In this document: one piece after another, positions 56,386 through 64,000 of the stretch
Layout of the letters: each line of letters starts with the position of its first letter
Position numbering within the stretch: position 1 is the first letter of the stretch
Assembly (NCBI GenBank): GCA_963841425.1
Contig: CAWJCL010000001.1
Location: 62,001 to 126,000 of the forward strand
Reading direction: 5' to 3'
DNA from: DATEOR01 sp963841425
Lineage (GTDB): Bacteria; Actinomycetota; Thermoleophilia; Gaiellales; Gaiellaceae
DNA: 64,000 nt
The notes under the pieces: model-generated
Told to the model about the DNA's origin: nothing
Seen by the model: the letters and a program-made list of their open reading frames with translations, nothing else
Databases searched by the model: none
Program-made: the position numbers and the translations under genes

Positions 56386-56763
56386 GTGAACGAGTACGCC
56401 GTCCCGATCATGCCGAGCCGAAATCTCCGCGAGGCGCTCGAGTTCTACGAGCGGCTCGGGTTCGAGCTGCGCGGCGCCCCGCCCGAGACGTACGGCTACC
56501 TGATCGTCGGGCGCGGGCCGATGGTCGAGCTCCACTTCTGGGACGCGCCGGAAGTCGATCCGCTCACGACGGACCACACCTGCTACGTCCGCGTGGCCGA
56601 CGCAGACGCGCTGCACGCCGAATGGCAGGAGGTCGGCATTCCGACGGATCCGAAGACCGGCAGCCGCCTCATGCCGCCCTGCGACACGGACTACGGGATG
56701 CGGGAGTTCGCGCTCGTGGACAAGAGCGGGAACCTCCTCCGCGTCGGCTCGCCGGTCGCCTAG
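56386..56763 (+). CDS. glyoxalase/bleomycin-resistance-like (VOC) protein
   Basis: 125 residues. PIMPSRNLREALEFYERLGFELRG opens the first beta-alpha-beta-beta-beta unit, followed by ELHFWDAPE and the second unit ending REFALVDKSGNLLRVG. VOC metalloenzyme or binding protein; the spacing matches the bleomycin-binding branch. GTG 56386; earlier starts would lie inside the tRNA. Overlaps the convergent cyclase gene by four bases. Confidence 0.8.
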   Translation: MNEYAVPIMPSRNLREALEFYERLGFELRGAPPETYGYLIVGRGPMVELHFWDAPEVDPLTTDHTCYVRVADADALHAEWQEVGIPTDPKTGSRLMPPCDTDYGMREFALVDKSGNLLRVGSPVA

Positions 56764-57962
56764 CCCTCGGCGGGCATGACGTGGAAGAGCTCGATGCGGC
56801 GGCTCACATTCTTGAGTGAGACCGCGCCGATCGCGCGGAAGTAGATCGAGTTGCCGCCGGACCAGGCGTCCATGACCTCCTGGGTGACGAGAATCTCGTG
56901 GGCGCGGGCGTAGTCGGCTGCGCGCGCTGCGATGTTGACGACGGAACCGAAGTAGTCGCCGTCCCTCCGCACCATCGGACCCGAGTTGATCCCCGCCCGG
57001 GCCGCGGGGAGCCCCTGGGCCTGCGCGCGGCTGAGCACGCTGATCGCGGCGCGAATCGCGGAGTCCGAGTCCCCGAAATGCATCATCACGCCGTCGCCGA
57101 GCACCTTCACGAGACGGCCTCCGGTCTCGCTCGCCGCCGCCTCCACCGCCGTGATGAAGCGTGAGGCCTGGGCCGCCGCCTCGTCGTCGCCGGCCTCCTC
57201 CGCGAGGCGCGTGTAGCCGGTCAGGTCGATGAAGGCGATCGCCGGCGCCGCGCCCGCGACGACTCTCTGCTCGCCCAGCTCGGCCTCCATCAGCTCGACG
57301 ACCTGCTGGAAGGTGGACTCGTCGACGAAGCGGTCGAAGAGGAGCCCCACCGAACGGCGCCCCAGCTCGCGGTAGCGACGCCTGGTCGGCGCGGTGATGG
57401 ACAGCATCTCCGACGGTGTCGCCCCCGCGGCGGCCGCCGGCTCGAGCAGGCTGACTTCGATGAAGTCGCGCTGCGCGTCGATGATGTGCCGCAGGCTCTC
57501 CGCGGTGACCCGGACGACGCGGATGATGAGATCGTCGTCCGCGCCCGCTGCCTTCGCCGCGCCGACGAGCTCGAAAAGCTCGGCGTGGTCGCTGCGAACC
57601 TGCTGGTTCGGCGGCAAGGAGCAGGTGCCGAGGATCGTGCCGAGGCCGCGGGCGAGCTCGTCCGAGAGCCTGAGTCGGTCGACGAGCTCGGTCTGCGTCT
57701 CCGGGAGAAGTGGGATCGGGTTCGGCGCGAGCTCGTCGATGAAGTCGAAGGAGATGCGCCCGTCGCGGATCGCCTCGCCGACGGCCTCGAAAGGGACGCC
57801 CGAGGTGGCGAGCGCGAGGACGAGGCGTACGCGCCGCACGTCGCTCGGCCGAAAGCCGCCGCCGTTCTGAGGCGTGACGACGCCGAGCCGGGTCAGCTCC
57901 TCCACCGTCTCCTGCGAGGTGCCGCCGGCGACCGCGACCTCGGAGACGCTCAGCTCACGCAC
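56760..57962 (-). CDS. class III nucleotidyl cyclase with MerR-like N-terminus
   Basis: 400 residues. Residues 5-75 resemble a MerR-type helix-turn-helix (VSEVAVAGGTSQETVEELTRLGVVTP ... GFRPSDVRRVRLVLAL). A helical middle follows. The cyclase domain (about 235-395) has both metal aspartates, D246 (FIDLTGYTRLAEE) and D290 (VKVLGDGVMMHFG), substrate-type Lys286, and N343/R347 (VVNIAAR), so activity is likely. GTG 57962. Confidence 0.8.
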   Translation of the reverse strand: MRELSVSEVAVAGGTSQETVEELTRLGVVTPQNGGGFRPSDVRRVRLVLALATSGVPFEAVGEAIRDGRISFDFIDELAPNPIPLLPETQTELVDRLRLSDELARGLGTILGTCSLPPNQQVRSDHAELFELVGAAKAAGADDDLIIRVVRVTAESLRHIIDAQRDFIEVSLLEPAAAAGATPSEMLSITAPTRRRYRELGRRSVGLLFDRFVDESTFQQVVELMEAELGEQRVVAGAAPAIAFIDLTGYTRLAEEAGDDEAAAQASRFITAVEAAASETGGRLVKVLGDGVMMHFGDSDSAIRAAISVLSRAQAQGLPAARAGINSGPMVRRDGDYFGSVVNIAARAADYARAHEILVTQEVMDAWSGGNSIYFRAIGAVSLKNVSRRIELFHVMPAEG

Positions 57963-58002
57963 GTCGCGAATCGTAGTTACCCAGCACAGCCGCCCGAGGG
58001 AT

Positions 58003-58983
58003 CTAGCCCCAGGGTTCGGAATACGACTGGTAGAACGGGCAGGCGCCTAGCGCGCCGACTGTCTCCGCCGGATTGCCGACGTCCTGGGCGAAATGGAGGT
58101 GCGCGGCGCCGTTGGCGGAGCCCGAGAGCCCGAGCTGCTGTCCGGCGTGGACGACCTGACCGGGCACGACGTCGATCTCGGACAGGTGCGCGTAGTAGAA
58201 CTGGACGCCGGGTGCGTTCAGGTGGAGGCGCAGCCCGGCCATCGCCTGATCCGTGGAGTCGAGAGCGCCGATCTGAGGCCCGATCACGCCGTCCGTGACC
58301 GCAAAGACCGGGGTCCCGACCGGGACGGACATGTCCACCGCGTTGTCGGAGGCGAGGTTGTCGGGCGCGACGAAGGCGCTGTGCGTCGAGCCCGGGACGA
58401 ACGGGCAGCCGATGATCTCGCCCTGGGCGGCAAGCGGGTAGGTGTAGCCCAAAGCGGCATCGACCTTCGCAGGCACGCCCACGAAGATCTCCGTGCCGGC
58501 CGGGAGCTTGCCCGTCTTCGCGCCCAGATGGACGAAGAGCCCGGCCAGCTTGCGTTGCCGTCCGTCGAGCGATTCCGGCAGCGAGACGACGTAGCCGCCG
58601 TCCCGGAGCGGAATCACCTGGTTCGGAAGGCCCTGCGGTTTGCGTCCCTCGACCCGGAGGCCCGAGAGGGACGCGTCCCCGAAACCGTTCACCGGAATGA
58701 CGAGCTCGTCGGCGGTCACGCGTCCGCCGAGCAGCGAGAGCCCCGTGAAGACGAGCTGGTCGCCCTCGACGGTGACCGACTGCGCCCGTACGAAGCGGCC
58801 GTTCCGCGGGTAGCTCAACGCGCCTTCGCCCGACACCTGGATGTTCGTCCCGCCCGAGGCCTGCACCTGGACGACGACCGGCAGCACGTCGGCGCTCGCC
58901 CGGGCGGGAAGGAGGAGGGCGAGCAGCGCAAGGCCGAGCCCGGCAAGGATTCCGAACCGTTTCACGGATTCAAGAATAGGCAT
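58003..58983 (-). CDS. exported M23-type peptidase
   Basis: 326 residues. Signal peptide (about 10-31), a beta-rich N-terminal part, then an M23 lysostaphin-fold domain: HSAFVAPDNLASDNAVDMSVPVGTPVFAV with the His/Asp ligands, and YYAHLSEIDVVPGQVVHAGQQLGLSGSANGAAHLHFA with HLH. Cleaves wall peptides or, if inactive, activates other hydrolases. Upstream of the zinc-uptake operon on the same strand but not obviously coupled. Confidence 0.88.
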   Translation of the reverse strand: MPILESVKRFGILAGLGLALLALLLPARASADVLPVVVQVQASGGTNIQVSGEGALSYPRNGRFVRAQSVTVEGDQLVFTGLSLLGGRVTADELVIPVNGFGDASLSGLRVEGRKPQGLPNQVIPLRDGGYVVSLPESLDGRQRKLAGLFVHLGAKTGKLPAGTEIFVGVPAKVDAALGYTYPLAAQGEIIGCPFVPGSTHSAFVAPDNLASDNAVDMSVPVGTPVFAVTDGVIGPQIGALDSTDQAMAGLRLHLNAPGVQFYYAHLSEIDVVPGQVVHAGQQLGLSGSANGAAHLHFAQDVGNPAETVGALGACPFYQSYSEPWG

Positions 58984-59010
58984 GGAACGTAGGAAATCGG
59001 TGTTGATCTG

Positions 59011-59820
59011 TTATCGGGTGCGATTGAAGAGCGGCGCGGCGATCTGGGCGGCCACCGCGAAAGTGGCGGCGAGCAGGACGATCGCGCCTCCCGGGGCGAG
59101 GTTTGCGTAGTACGAGATCGTCAAACCGGCCGCAACAGACAAGAGCCCGATTGCCATGGCCAGGAGCATCGTCGAGCGGATGCTCGTGCCGATCCGTCCC
59201 GCGGCGATGACCGGCAGGACCATCAGCGCGGCGATGAGCAGGATGCCCACGATCCGCATCGAGACCGCGACCGTCACGCCTGCGAGCGCCGCGAGCGCGA
59301 CGTTCAGTAGCCCGATCGGTAGCCCGCTGACGCGCGCGCCCTCCTCGTCCAGCGCGACGGCGACCAGCCCGCGGTAGAGCAGCGCGATGACGCCGAGCCC
59401 CACCGCTCCGAGCACCGCGACAAGGGTGAAATCCGACCAGGTCACCGTCAGGATCGAGCCGAACAGGAAGGAGAAGAGATTGGCGTTCAGGGCTCCCGCG
59501 GCCGAGACGAGCACGACTCCGGCGGCGATCCCCGTGTAGAAGACGAGCGCGAGTGCCTGGTCGCCTGCAGCCCGGCGCCGGCTCCGCAGCCACTCCACGC
59601 CCACCGCGGCCAGGGTGGCCGCGACGAGCGCCGCCCCGACCGGCGAGACGCCGAACAGGTACCCGGCCGCGACGCCCGCGAAGGCGGCGTGCCCGATCCC
59701 GTCTCCGATCAGGCTCATCTGGCGCTGGACGAGGAAGAACCCGACCGCGGGCGCGAGCACGCCGACGACCGCGCCGGTCGCGAACGCGATCCGCATGAAG
59801 TCCGCGTCAAGGATGAACAT
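59011..59820 (-). CDS. znuB: zinc ABC transporter permease
   Basis: 269 residues, about eight helices, of the ABC-3 permease family (FFLVQRQMSLIGDGIGHAAFAGVAAGYLFG; MRIVGILLIAALMVLPVIAA). Membrane channel of the ZnuABC importer. Overlaps the end of znuC by 14 bases. Confidence 0.92.
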   Translation of the reverse strand: MFILDADFMRIAFATGAVVGVLAPAVGFFLVQRQMSLIGDGIGHAAFAGVAAGYLFGVSPVGAALVAATLAAVGVEWLRSRRRAAGDQALALVFYTGIAAGVVLVSAAGALNANLFSFLFGSILTVTWSDFTLVAVLGAVGLGVIALLYRGLVAVALDEEGARVSGLPIGLLNVALAALAGVTVAVSMRIVGILLIAALMVLPVIAAGRIGTSIRSTMLLAMAIGLLSVAAGLTISYYANLAPGGAIVLLAATFAVAAQIAAPLFNRTR

Positions 59821-60526
59821 GGGACGGGTCGTGCCAGTGGGCGGGAAGCTCGGAAGGCGGCCCGTCGAAGACGATGCCGCCGCGGACGAGGATCACGCGC
59901 TCGACGAAGCGCTCGACGGCGCCGAACTCGTGCGAGACATAGAGGATCGTCACGCCGAGAGCCTCGTGCAGAGCGCCGAGGAAGGCGCCGAAAGCCTCTT
60001 GTGCGTCGACGTCGACACCGGCCGTAGGTTCGTCGAGGACGAGGAGCTCCGGCTCGCCGGCGAGCGCCTTCGCGATGAAGGCGCGCTGCTGCTGGCCGCC
60101 GGAGAGCCGCTGAATCGGAGTTGCCGTGTGGTCCACCAGGCCGACGCGCGAGATCGCGTCAGCGATCGCCTCGCGGTCGGCACGGCCGAAAGGCTTCAGG
60201 AGGCCGCGGCGGGCGACGCGCCCGGCGGTCACCACCTCGCTCACGCTCGCCGGCGCATCGATCGCGAGCCGCGTGCGCTGGGCGAGATATCCGATCCGGT
60301 AGCGGTCGCGCACGCGGTCTGCGGGCTCGCCGAAGAGGCGCGCCTCGCCGGCGGTGGGCTCCTCGAGGCCCAGCGCGACTCGCAGGAGGGTCGTCTTACC
60401 GCCTCCGTTCGGGCCGGCGATGGTGACGAACTCGCCGCGCCTAATCTCGAGGTCGACGCCGCTCAGGACTTCGGGGCCGCCGGCATAGGCGAACGAGACG
60501 TCTTCGAGCTGGACGGCTAGCTGCAC
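59807..60526 (-). CDS. znuC: zinc ABC transporter ATP-binding protein
   Basis: 239 residues. Walker A GPNGGGKT, signature LSGGQQQR, Walker B LLVLDEPTAGVD, switch His in YVSHE. GTG 60526 overlaps the znuA stop. Frames extending further upstream run through znuA and were rejected. Confidence 0.94.
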   Translation of the reverse strand: MQLAVQLEDVSFAYAGGPEVLSGVDLEIRRGEFVTIAGPNGGGKTTLLRVALGLEEPTAGEARLFGEPADRVRDRYRIGYLAQRTRLAIDAPASVSEVVTAGRVARRGLLKPFGRADREAIADAISRVGLVDHTATPIQRLSGGQQQRAFIAKALAGEPELLVLDEPTAGVDVDAQEAFGAFLGALHEALGVTILYVSHEFGAVERFVERVILVRGGIVFDGPPSELPAHWHDPSHVHP

Positions 60527-61353
60527 CCGAGCCCCTCCTCGAGCGCACGCAGGTTCGCGCGCATGCGCGTGAAGTAATCCTCGCCCGTGGCGATCTCCGC
60601 GGGAGTGAGGCCCTCGATCGGGTCGAGGACTGCGACGGTTGCGCCTGTCTCCCGAGCCACGGTCTCCGCGATCCGCGGCGAGACCAGCGTCTCGTAGTAG
60701 ATCGTCGTCACTCCCCGCTCCTTCACGAGCTCGACGACGCGCGCGAGGTCGGCCGGCTGCGGCTCGGCCTCCGGGCTCAGCCCCGTGATCGGAATCTGCT
60801 CGAGCCCGTACCGCTCCGCGAGGTAGGCAAACGCCTCGTGGCTCGTGACGATCTCGCGGCGCTCGCATTTCGCCAGGCCCTCGCGGTACTCGGCGTCGAG
60901 GTCCTCGAGACGCACGACGAGCCTCGAGGCTGCGTTCTCGGCGCCGAGAGCCTGACCGATCCGCTCGACGATCTTCGCGTAGCGCAGGGGGTCGAGCCAA
61001 ACGTGGGGGTCGCCGTTGGGGAGGAGGTCGAGCCCCGCGGCGTCGAGGAGGTGGAGGACGTTGTCGCCATTTCCGGCGGCATCTTCGAGCTGCGGCTGGA
61101 AGCCGTGGCCGAGAAGGAGGACGAGCCTTGCCTGGCGCACCGTCGCCGCATCGATGGGGGAGAGCTCGAGGTCGTGCGGCTCGGCGCCGGGCGGCGTCAG
61201 ATTCGAGACCGGGACGCTCGGCGCGATCTCCTCCGCCGCGAACGCGAGCGGGTAGAAGCTCGCGACGACGGTGTCCGGCCCGGCCTCGACGGACAATCCG
61301 CATGCGCTCAGCACGAAGATGGCCGCCAGAATGAGAATGATTCTCAGTCTCAT
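60517..61353 (-). CDS. znuA: zinc-binding lipoprotein, ABC transporter
   Basis: 278 residues. Lipoprotein signal with lipobox LSAC (Cys18). Cluster-9 solute-binding fold with metal ligands His60 (AEPHDLEL), His117 (GDPHVWLDP) and a third His in VTSHEAFAYLAERYG, plus an acidic ligand near LDPIEG. No His-rich loop. ATG 61353 is nearly leaderless relative to the predicted promoter. First gene of znuA-znuC-znuB. Confidence 0.93.
   Translation of the reverse strand: MRLRIILILAAIFVLSACGLSVEAGPDTVVASFYPLAFAAEEIAPSVPVSNLTPPGAEPHDLELSPIDAATVRQARLVLLLGHGFQPQLEDAAGNGDNVLHLLDAAGLDLLPNGDPHVWLDPLRYAKIVERIGQALGAENAASRLVVRLEDLDAEYREGLAKCERREIVTSHEAFAYLAERYGLEQIPITGLSPEAEPQPADLARVVELVKERGVTTIYYETLVSPRIAETVARETGATVAVLDPIEGLTPAEIATGEDYFTRMRANLRALEEGLGCS
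61332..61346. promoter_or_regulatory. Zur-box-like palindrome
   Basis: TGAGAATGATTCTCA is a perfect 7-1-7 inverted repeat close to the actinobacterial Zur consensus TGAAAATGATTTTCA. It overlaps the first codons of znuA and lies next to the promoter of the divergent regulator gene, so it can block both. Confidence 0.8.
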
Positions 61354-61390
61354 GTCTGCGGTATCGTACTCGCCGATGGGCGACGCGCAA
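61341..61390. promoter_or_regulatory. overlapping divergent promoters of znuA and zur
   Basis: Minus strand: TTGCGC (61390-61385), 16 bp, TACGAT (61368-61363), nine bases before the znuA ATG. Plus strand: TATCGT (61362-61367), eight bases before the zur ATG, with TTCTCA (61341-61346) as a weak -35 inside the Zur box. Both transcripts would be leaderless or nearly so. Confidence 0.5.
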
Positions 61391-61804
61391 ACCACTCCAG
61401 GCAACCGCCTGGCGCAGGCCGGCCTCCGCGCGACGCGGCAGCGCATGCTCGTCCTCGAGACGCTTGCGGCCGAGCCCCACGACGCAACGGCGCAAGAGAT
61501 CTACTCGCGCCTCCGCCGAAGCGGCGAGGCGGTCGGCCTCGCCACGGTCTACCGGACGCTCTCGCTCCTCAGCGAGCGCGGGGTCGTCGACGAGTTCGCG
61601 CATCGGCCGGGCGAGACGTGCTACCGCCTCTGCGGCGAGGGGCACCACCACCATCTCGTCTGCGCGCGCTGCCACGGCGTGGCCGAGCTCGAAGGCTGCG
61701 AGGTGGACGAATGGCTCGGCAAAGCCGCGCGCGAGCACGGGTTTACGCCCACCGAGCACACGCTCGAGGTCACGGGGCTCTGTGCTGCCTGTCAGATCAG
61801 GTGA
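61376..61804 (+). CDS. zur: Fur-family regulator, probably Zur
   Basis: 142 residues. Winged-helix HTH (QEIYSRLRRSGEAVGLATVYRTLSLLSERGVVDEF), His-rich metal site GEGHHHHLVCARC, and a structural zinc site from CxxC at 96/99 and 136/139. The zinc-uptake neighbours and the Zur-box-like site support zinc sensing. ATG 61376. Confidence 0.9.
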   Translation: MGDAQTTPGNRLAQAGLRATRQRMLVLETLAAEPHDATAQEIYSRLRRSGEAVGLATVYRTLSLLSERGVVDEFAHRPGETCYRLCGEGHHHHLVCARCHGVAELEGCEVDEWLGKAAREHGFTPTEHTLEVTGLCAACQIR

Positions 61805-61850
61805 ACGGTCGAGTCAACCTGTGAAGCAGAGCGGTCAACTCCGAACGGGG

Positions 61851-61868
61851 GAGGGAGTCAACTCCCTC
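61851..61868 (+). terminator. hairpin after zur
   Basis: GAGGGAGT and ACTCCCTC around a 2-base centre, 47 bases after the stop; no T-run. It may fold with only a slightly larger loop. Confidence 0.45.
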
Positions 61869-61971
61869 GGAGGGGGGACGCCCGGCGGCCTGTGGGGCAA
61901 AGTGTCGAAGGCGAACGAAATACCCGGGTCGGGCCCCGATGCGGCGGGGGCAGCCCGGAAAGATTTCCACC

Positions 61972-61999
61972 GAAACGGGGCTGGCGGCGGCCCCGTTTC
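61972..61999. terminator. bidirectional terminator between zur and the YjbQ gene
   Basis: GAAACGGGGC (61972-61981) pairs with GCCCCGTTTC (61990-61999) around an 8-nt loop, followed by ATTT. The A/T-containing arms suit termination from both sides. Confidence 0.75.
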
Positions 62000-62013
62000 A
62001 TTTGGTCCGCGCG

Positions 62014-62466
62014 CTAGTCGCCGACGACCTGGACGATCCACCGGCGCTCGCGCGAGCGGTCGAGCTCCATGAAGAGCACGCGCTGCCAGGTCCCGAGGCA
62101 GAGCTCGCCGTCACGAACCGGAATGGACTCGCCTGCAGGCCCGAGCAGCATCGCCATGCAGTGCGAGTGCCCGTTCGCAAACTCGACGTCCTCGGGGCAG
62201 ATGTTCTCGGTGCGCCGGTCCCAGTCGTCGTGCGCGTAGTACTTCTCGCTCGGGACTATCCGCCGCAGCATGCGGACGAAGTCCTCGAGGAAGCCCGCCT
62301 CGAATTCGTTGACCCGCACGCAGCAGGTCGTGTGCGGTGAGTAGACACACGCGATGCCGTCGTTCACGCCGCTCTCGGCAACGCATTCCTTCACTTCGTC
62401 TGTGATGTCCCGGATCTCGAGGCCTGCCTTCGTCCTCAGGCTGTGTTCGCGCTGGAAGACCTTCAC
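62014..62466 (-). CDS. YjbQ/UPF0047 family protein
   Basis: 150 residues. GIACVYSPHTTCCVRVNEFEAGFLEDF, NGHSHCMAMLLGPAGESIPVRDGELCLGTWQRVLFMELDRSRERR match the UPF0047 (secondary thiamine-phosphate synthase activity) family, including the conserved His/Thr/Cys cluster. GTG start. Physiological role unclear. Confidence 0.92.
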   Translation of the reverse strand: MKVFQREHSLRTKAGLEIRDITDEVKECVAESGVNDGIACVYSPHTTCCVRVNEFEAGFLEDFVRMLRRIVPSEKYYAHDDWDRRTENICPEDVEFANGHSHCMAMLLGPAGESIPVRDGELCLGTWQRVLFMELDRSRERRWIVQVVGD

Positions 62467-62576
62467 CTCGAGCTCACACCTCCGCCGATCGGGTTTCGGG
62501 ACGACGGCATCTTATGCCAGGGACGAGTGTGCCGGAAACAATCAAGCAGTGTCGAGGCGGTACGCTCAGCGGCGCA

Positions 62577-62649
62577 GGGCCCGTAGCTCAGCGGTCAGAG
62601 CAGCGGACTCATAATCCGTTGGTCCCAGGTTCGAATCCTGGCGGGCCCA
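62577..62649 (+). tRNA. tRNA with anticodon CAT (Ile2 or elongator Met)
   Basis: 73 nt. Acceptor GGGCCCG / CGGGCCC, discriminator A, D arm GCTCAGCGGTCAGAGC, anticodon stem GCGGA/TCCGT around loop with CAT, T arm CCAGGTTCGAATCCTGG. It could be tRNA-Ile read by lysidine modification or elongator tRNA-Met; TilS identity elements would have to be compared. No encoded CCA. Confidence 0.95.
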
Positions 62650-62732
62650 TTTGCCAGATTCGCCCGACCCGGCGCAATCCCGCACGGGAGGCCGCAACCG
62701 CGCACCCGCACCCCTTGCCCGTTGCCGTCACA

Positions 62733-63506
62733 TCAATCGCGGAAGGGCGCGAGCCGAATGCTTAGGTCGCTCATGGCGAAGCGGTTCAGGTACCAGGCGC
62801 GGCCACGAGGGACTTGCTTGGCCTCGGCGCGGAGAAGCCCGGCGAACTCCCGCTTGAAGCCCAACCGCGGGTACTCCTGGATGACGCTCTGGCGGACTGC
62901 ATCGGGTATCTCGTTGCTGCGTAGGCCGAACACATCGACGGCTGCGCCGGTAGATAGGAGGTAGGCCTCGGCACCGGATTCGAGGCCAACGCCGGGGGTG
63001 TGGTGCATGGCGATTGCGTTTGCAACGAGCTCGCGGATATCGGCAGGCACGTGGTGGCTGTCCGTGAACTCGCGTGCCACCGCTGCGCTGCGAACCGTGA
63101 AGTCGACGTCGGGCACCGGGCTCGGGATCCCGGTGTCGTGGAACATTGCAGCCAGGTACAGGAGCTCACGGTCGAACGTGATCCCGTGAAGTGCGGCGAT
63201 GGCCGCGCCCCACGTGTAGGCACGACTGGAATGGTTGAGGAGTGCCGGTGTCAAGAGGTCCTGCGCGGCGACCTCGGCATCTCTCGCGAGAGGGGAGTCG
63301 GGAGGTACCAGGCTCGCCGGATCGATGGAACTCCGGCGTCCCGAGTGTATTCGGAGCACCATCGCGAGACGGCCGGCAAGAATGCTGAGCTCCCCCCGCA
63401 GCAGGGGCCGGGCAAGTGTTAGGCATTCCCGAGCGGTCAGCACTCCCCCGGTGCGTTCGGTCCATCCAATGGATCCGATCGGATCGATGGGTCGTGGCTG
63501 GCTCAT
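62733..63506 (-). CDS. HD-domain hydrolase (cyanamide-hydratase-like)
   Basis: 257 residues. LLNHSSRAYTWGAAIAAL, AAMFHDTGIPSP, the following HHVPADIRELVANAIAMHHTPG and AYLLSTGAAVDVFG give the HD metal-site pattern of the HDIG/cyanamide-hydratase-like proteins. Substrate unknown. Base composition is less GC-rich than the window average. ATG 63506; lies just beyond the tRNA. Confidence 0.75.
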   Translation of the reverse strand: MSQPRPIDPIGSIGWTERTGGVLTARECLTLARPLLRGELSILAGRLAMVLRIHSGRRSSIDPASLVPPDSPLARDAEVAAQDLLTPALLNHSSRAYTWGAAIAALHGITFDRELLYLAAMFHDTGIPSPVPDVDFTVRSAAVAREFTDSHHVPADIRELVANAIAMHHTPGVGLESGAEAYLLSTGAAVDVFGLRSNEIPDAVRQSVIQEYPRLGFKREFAGLLRAEAKQVPRGRAWYLNRFAMSDLSIRLAPFRD

Positions 63507-64000
63507 GGGGGCCTCCCAGTTCGGTGGTGTCGCCGTCAGGTGGCAGGGACAAGCCCGGGCATGACGTTCGGGAGCTTAGTCGGGGTCGATGCTCACCACG
63601 CGGAGGTCCGGCAGGAGGCGACCGAGCATCACTTTGCGCTCGCCGCCGCTCGGCATCTCATCGAGGCGATCGACCCCTCGCCGACGCGAACCATCCCGAT
63701 CGATCCGACTCTGCGAGTCCTCGCCCGTTGAAACGAGAGCGAGGTGGGGAGCAAGGAAGAGCCAAGTCGCCCCAACGGCCGCACTCCCTCGACCGGCTGC
63801 CACAACTCCCAGGGTCCACCGGCTGAGGCTCCCACGACCTCGCGTCTCACCGGCATTCTTCAATCCCATTCGGCTTCACGCAATGGGCCATCCGACGGAG
63901 CTTGCCGCGGCGTATCCGCCGTCCTTCGGTTGCATGCCGCGTGCTCGGCTCCGTGGTAGCGCGTGGCCGACGTCCTAGCGCGCGACGCAAGAATCGGCCT
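63507..64000. other. no convincing gene in the final 494 bases
   Basis: Several openings exist on both strands but none has a clear ribosome site or recognisable product. One plus-strand frame ending at 63731 encodes HHFALAAARHLIEAIDPSP and may be the end of a decayed small gene. No hairpin or repeat stands out. The last 250 bases look non-coding. Confidence 0.5.

Noticed and set aside
63576..63869. 97-codon minus-strand opening near the right end
   Set aside because: Low-complexity basic translation and no start signal; overlaps an equally plausible plus-strand frame.

Overview
The window is GC-rich, gene-dense bacterial chromosome. Genes sit in tight operons with 1-14 nt overlaps. The gene set is actinobacterial: a PPOX/F420-type oxidoreductase, a 526-residue SerA, GatCAB, a PASTA-containing class A PBP, and a Flp/Tad pilus locus without an outer-membrane secretin. 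The 16S sequence and gene content look to me like a deep-branching actinobacterium, class Thermoleophilia or a relative. That placement is inference, made without a database search.

Layout. 1-3.6 kb: minus-strand genes for a cut-off methyltransferase, a ZIP-like transporter, a second methyltransferase, a PPOX protein and a NarL-type histidine kinase. 3.9-8.4 kb: a 768-residue surface protein, a small protein, a NarL-type response regulator, a receiver-like protein and a prepilin peptidase. 8.4-11.1 kb, minus: DUF192, a PAP2 membrane enzyme and an M15-like peptidase. 11.2-20.4 kb, plus: a complete Flp/Tad operon (two pilins, TadE, a TadG-like protein, CpaB, CpaE, CpaF, a von Willebrand A-TadB fusion, TadC). 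20.4-26.2 kb: small membrane proteins, a PMT-like glycosyltransferase, and an operon of diiron protein, HMG-CoA reductase and thioesterase. 26.2-38 kb: folD, a cold-shock gene, gatC-gatA-gatB, and an amino-acid operon (class V aminotransferase, serA, YbaK-type deacylase, ilvE, DegT aminotransferase). 38-42.7 kb: a RemA-like protein, Mpg, PBP1A and TyrS.

42.7-48.8 kb is a 16S-23S-5S rRNA operon with long processing stems and no spacer tRNA. The 23S gene is interrupted after the position equivalent to E. coli U1917 by a 713-nt group I intron encoding a LAGLIDADG homing endonuclease. A good promoter and a strong intrinsic terminator both lie upstream of 16S, bounding a possible short structured RNA.

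48.8-58.9 kb holds an M48 protease homologue lacking one zinc ligand, a secreted RTX-repeat protein, dgt-dnaG, tRNA-Asn, a class III cyclase with a MerR-like N-terminus, and an M23 peptidase. 59-61.8 kb is a zinc-uptake locus (znuA-znuC-znuB divergent from a Fur/Zur regulator) with a Zur-box-like palindrome at the shared promoter. The right end has a YjbQ protein, a tRNA with anticodon CAT, an HD-domain protein, and about 0.5 kb with no convincing gene.

Three observations stand out: the rRNA intron; four genes whose only sensible start is a CTG embedded in the upstream gene's stop (CTGA); and the VWA-TadB fusion in an otherwise standard Tad operon.
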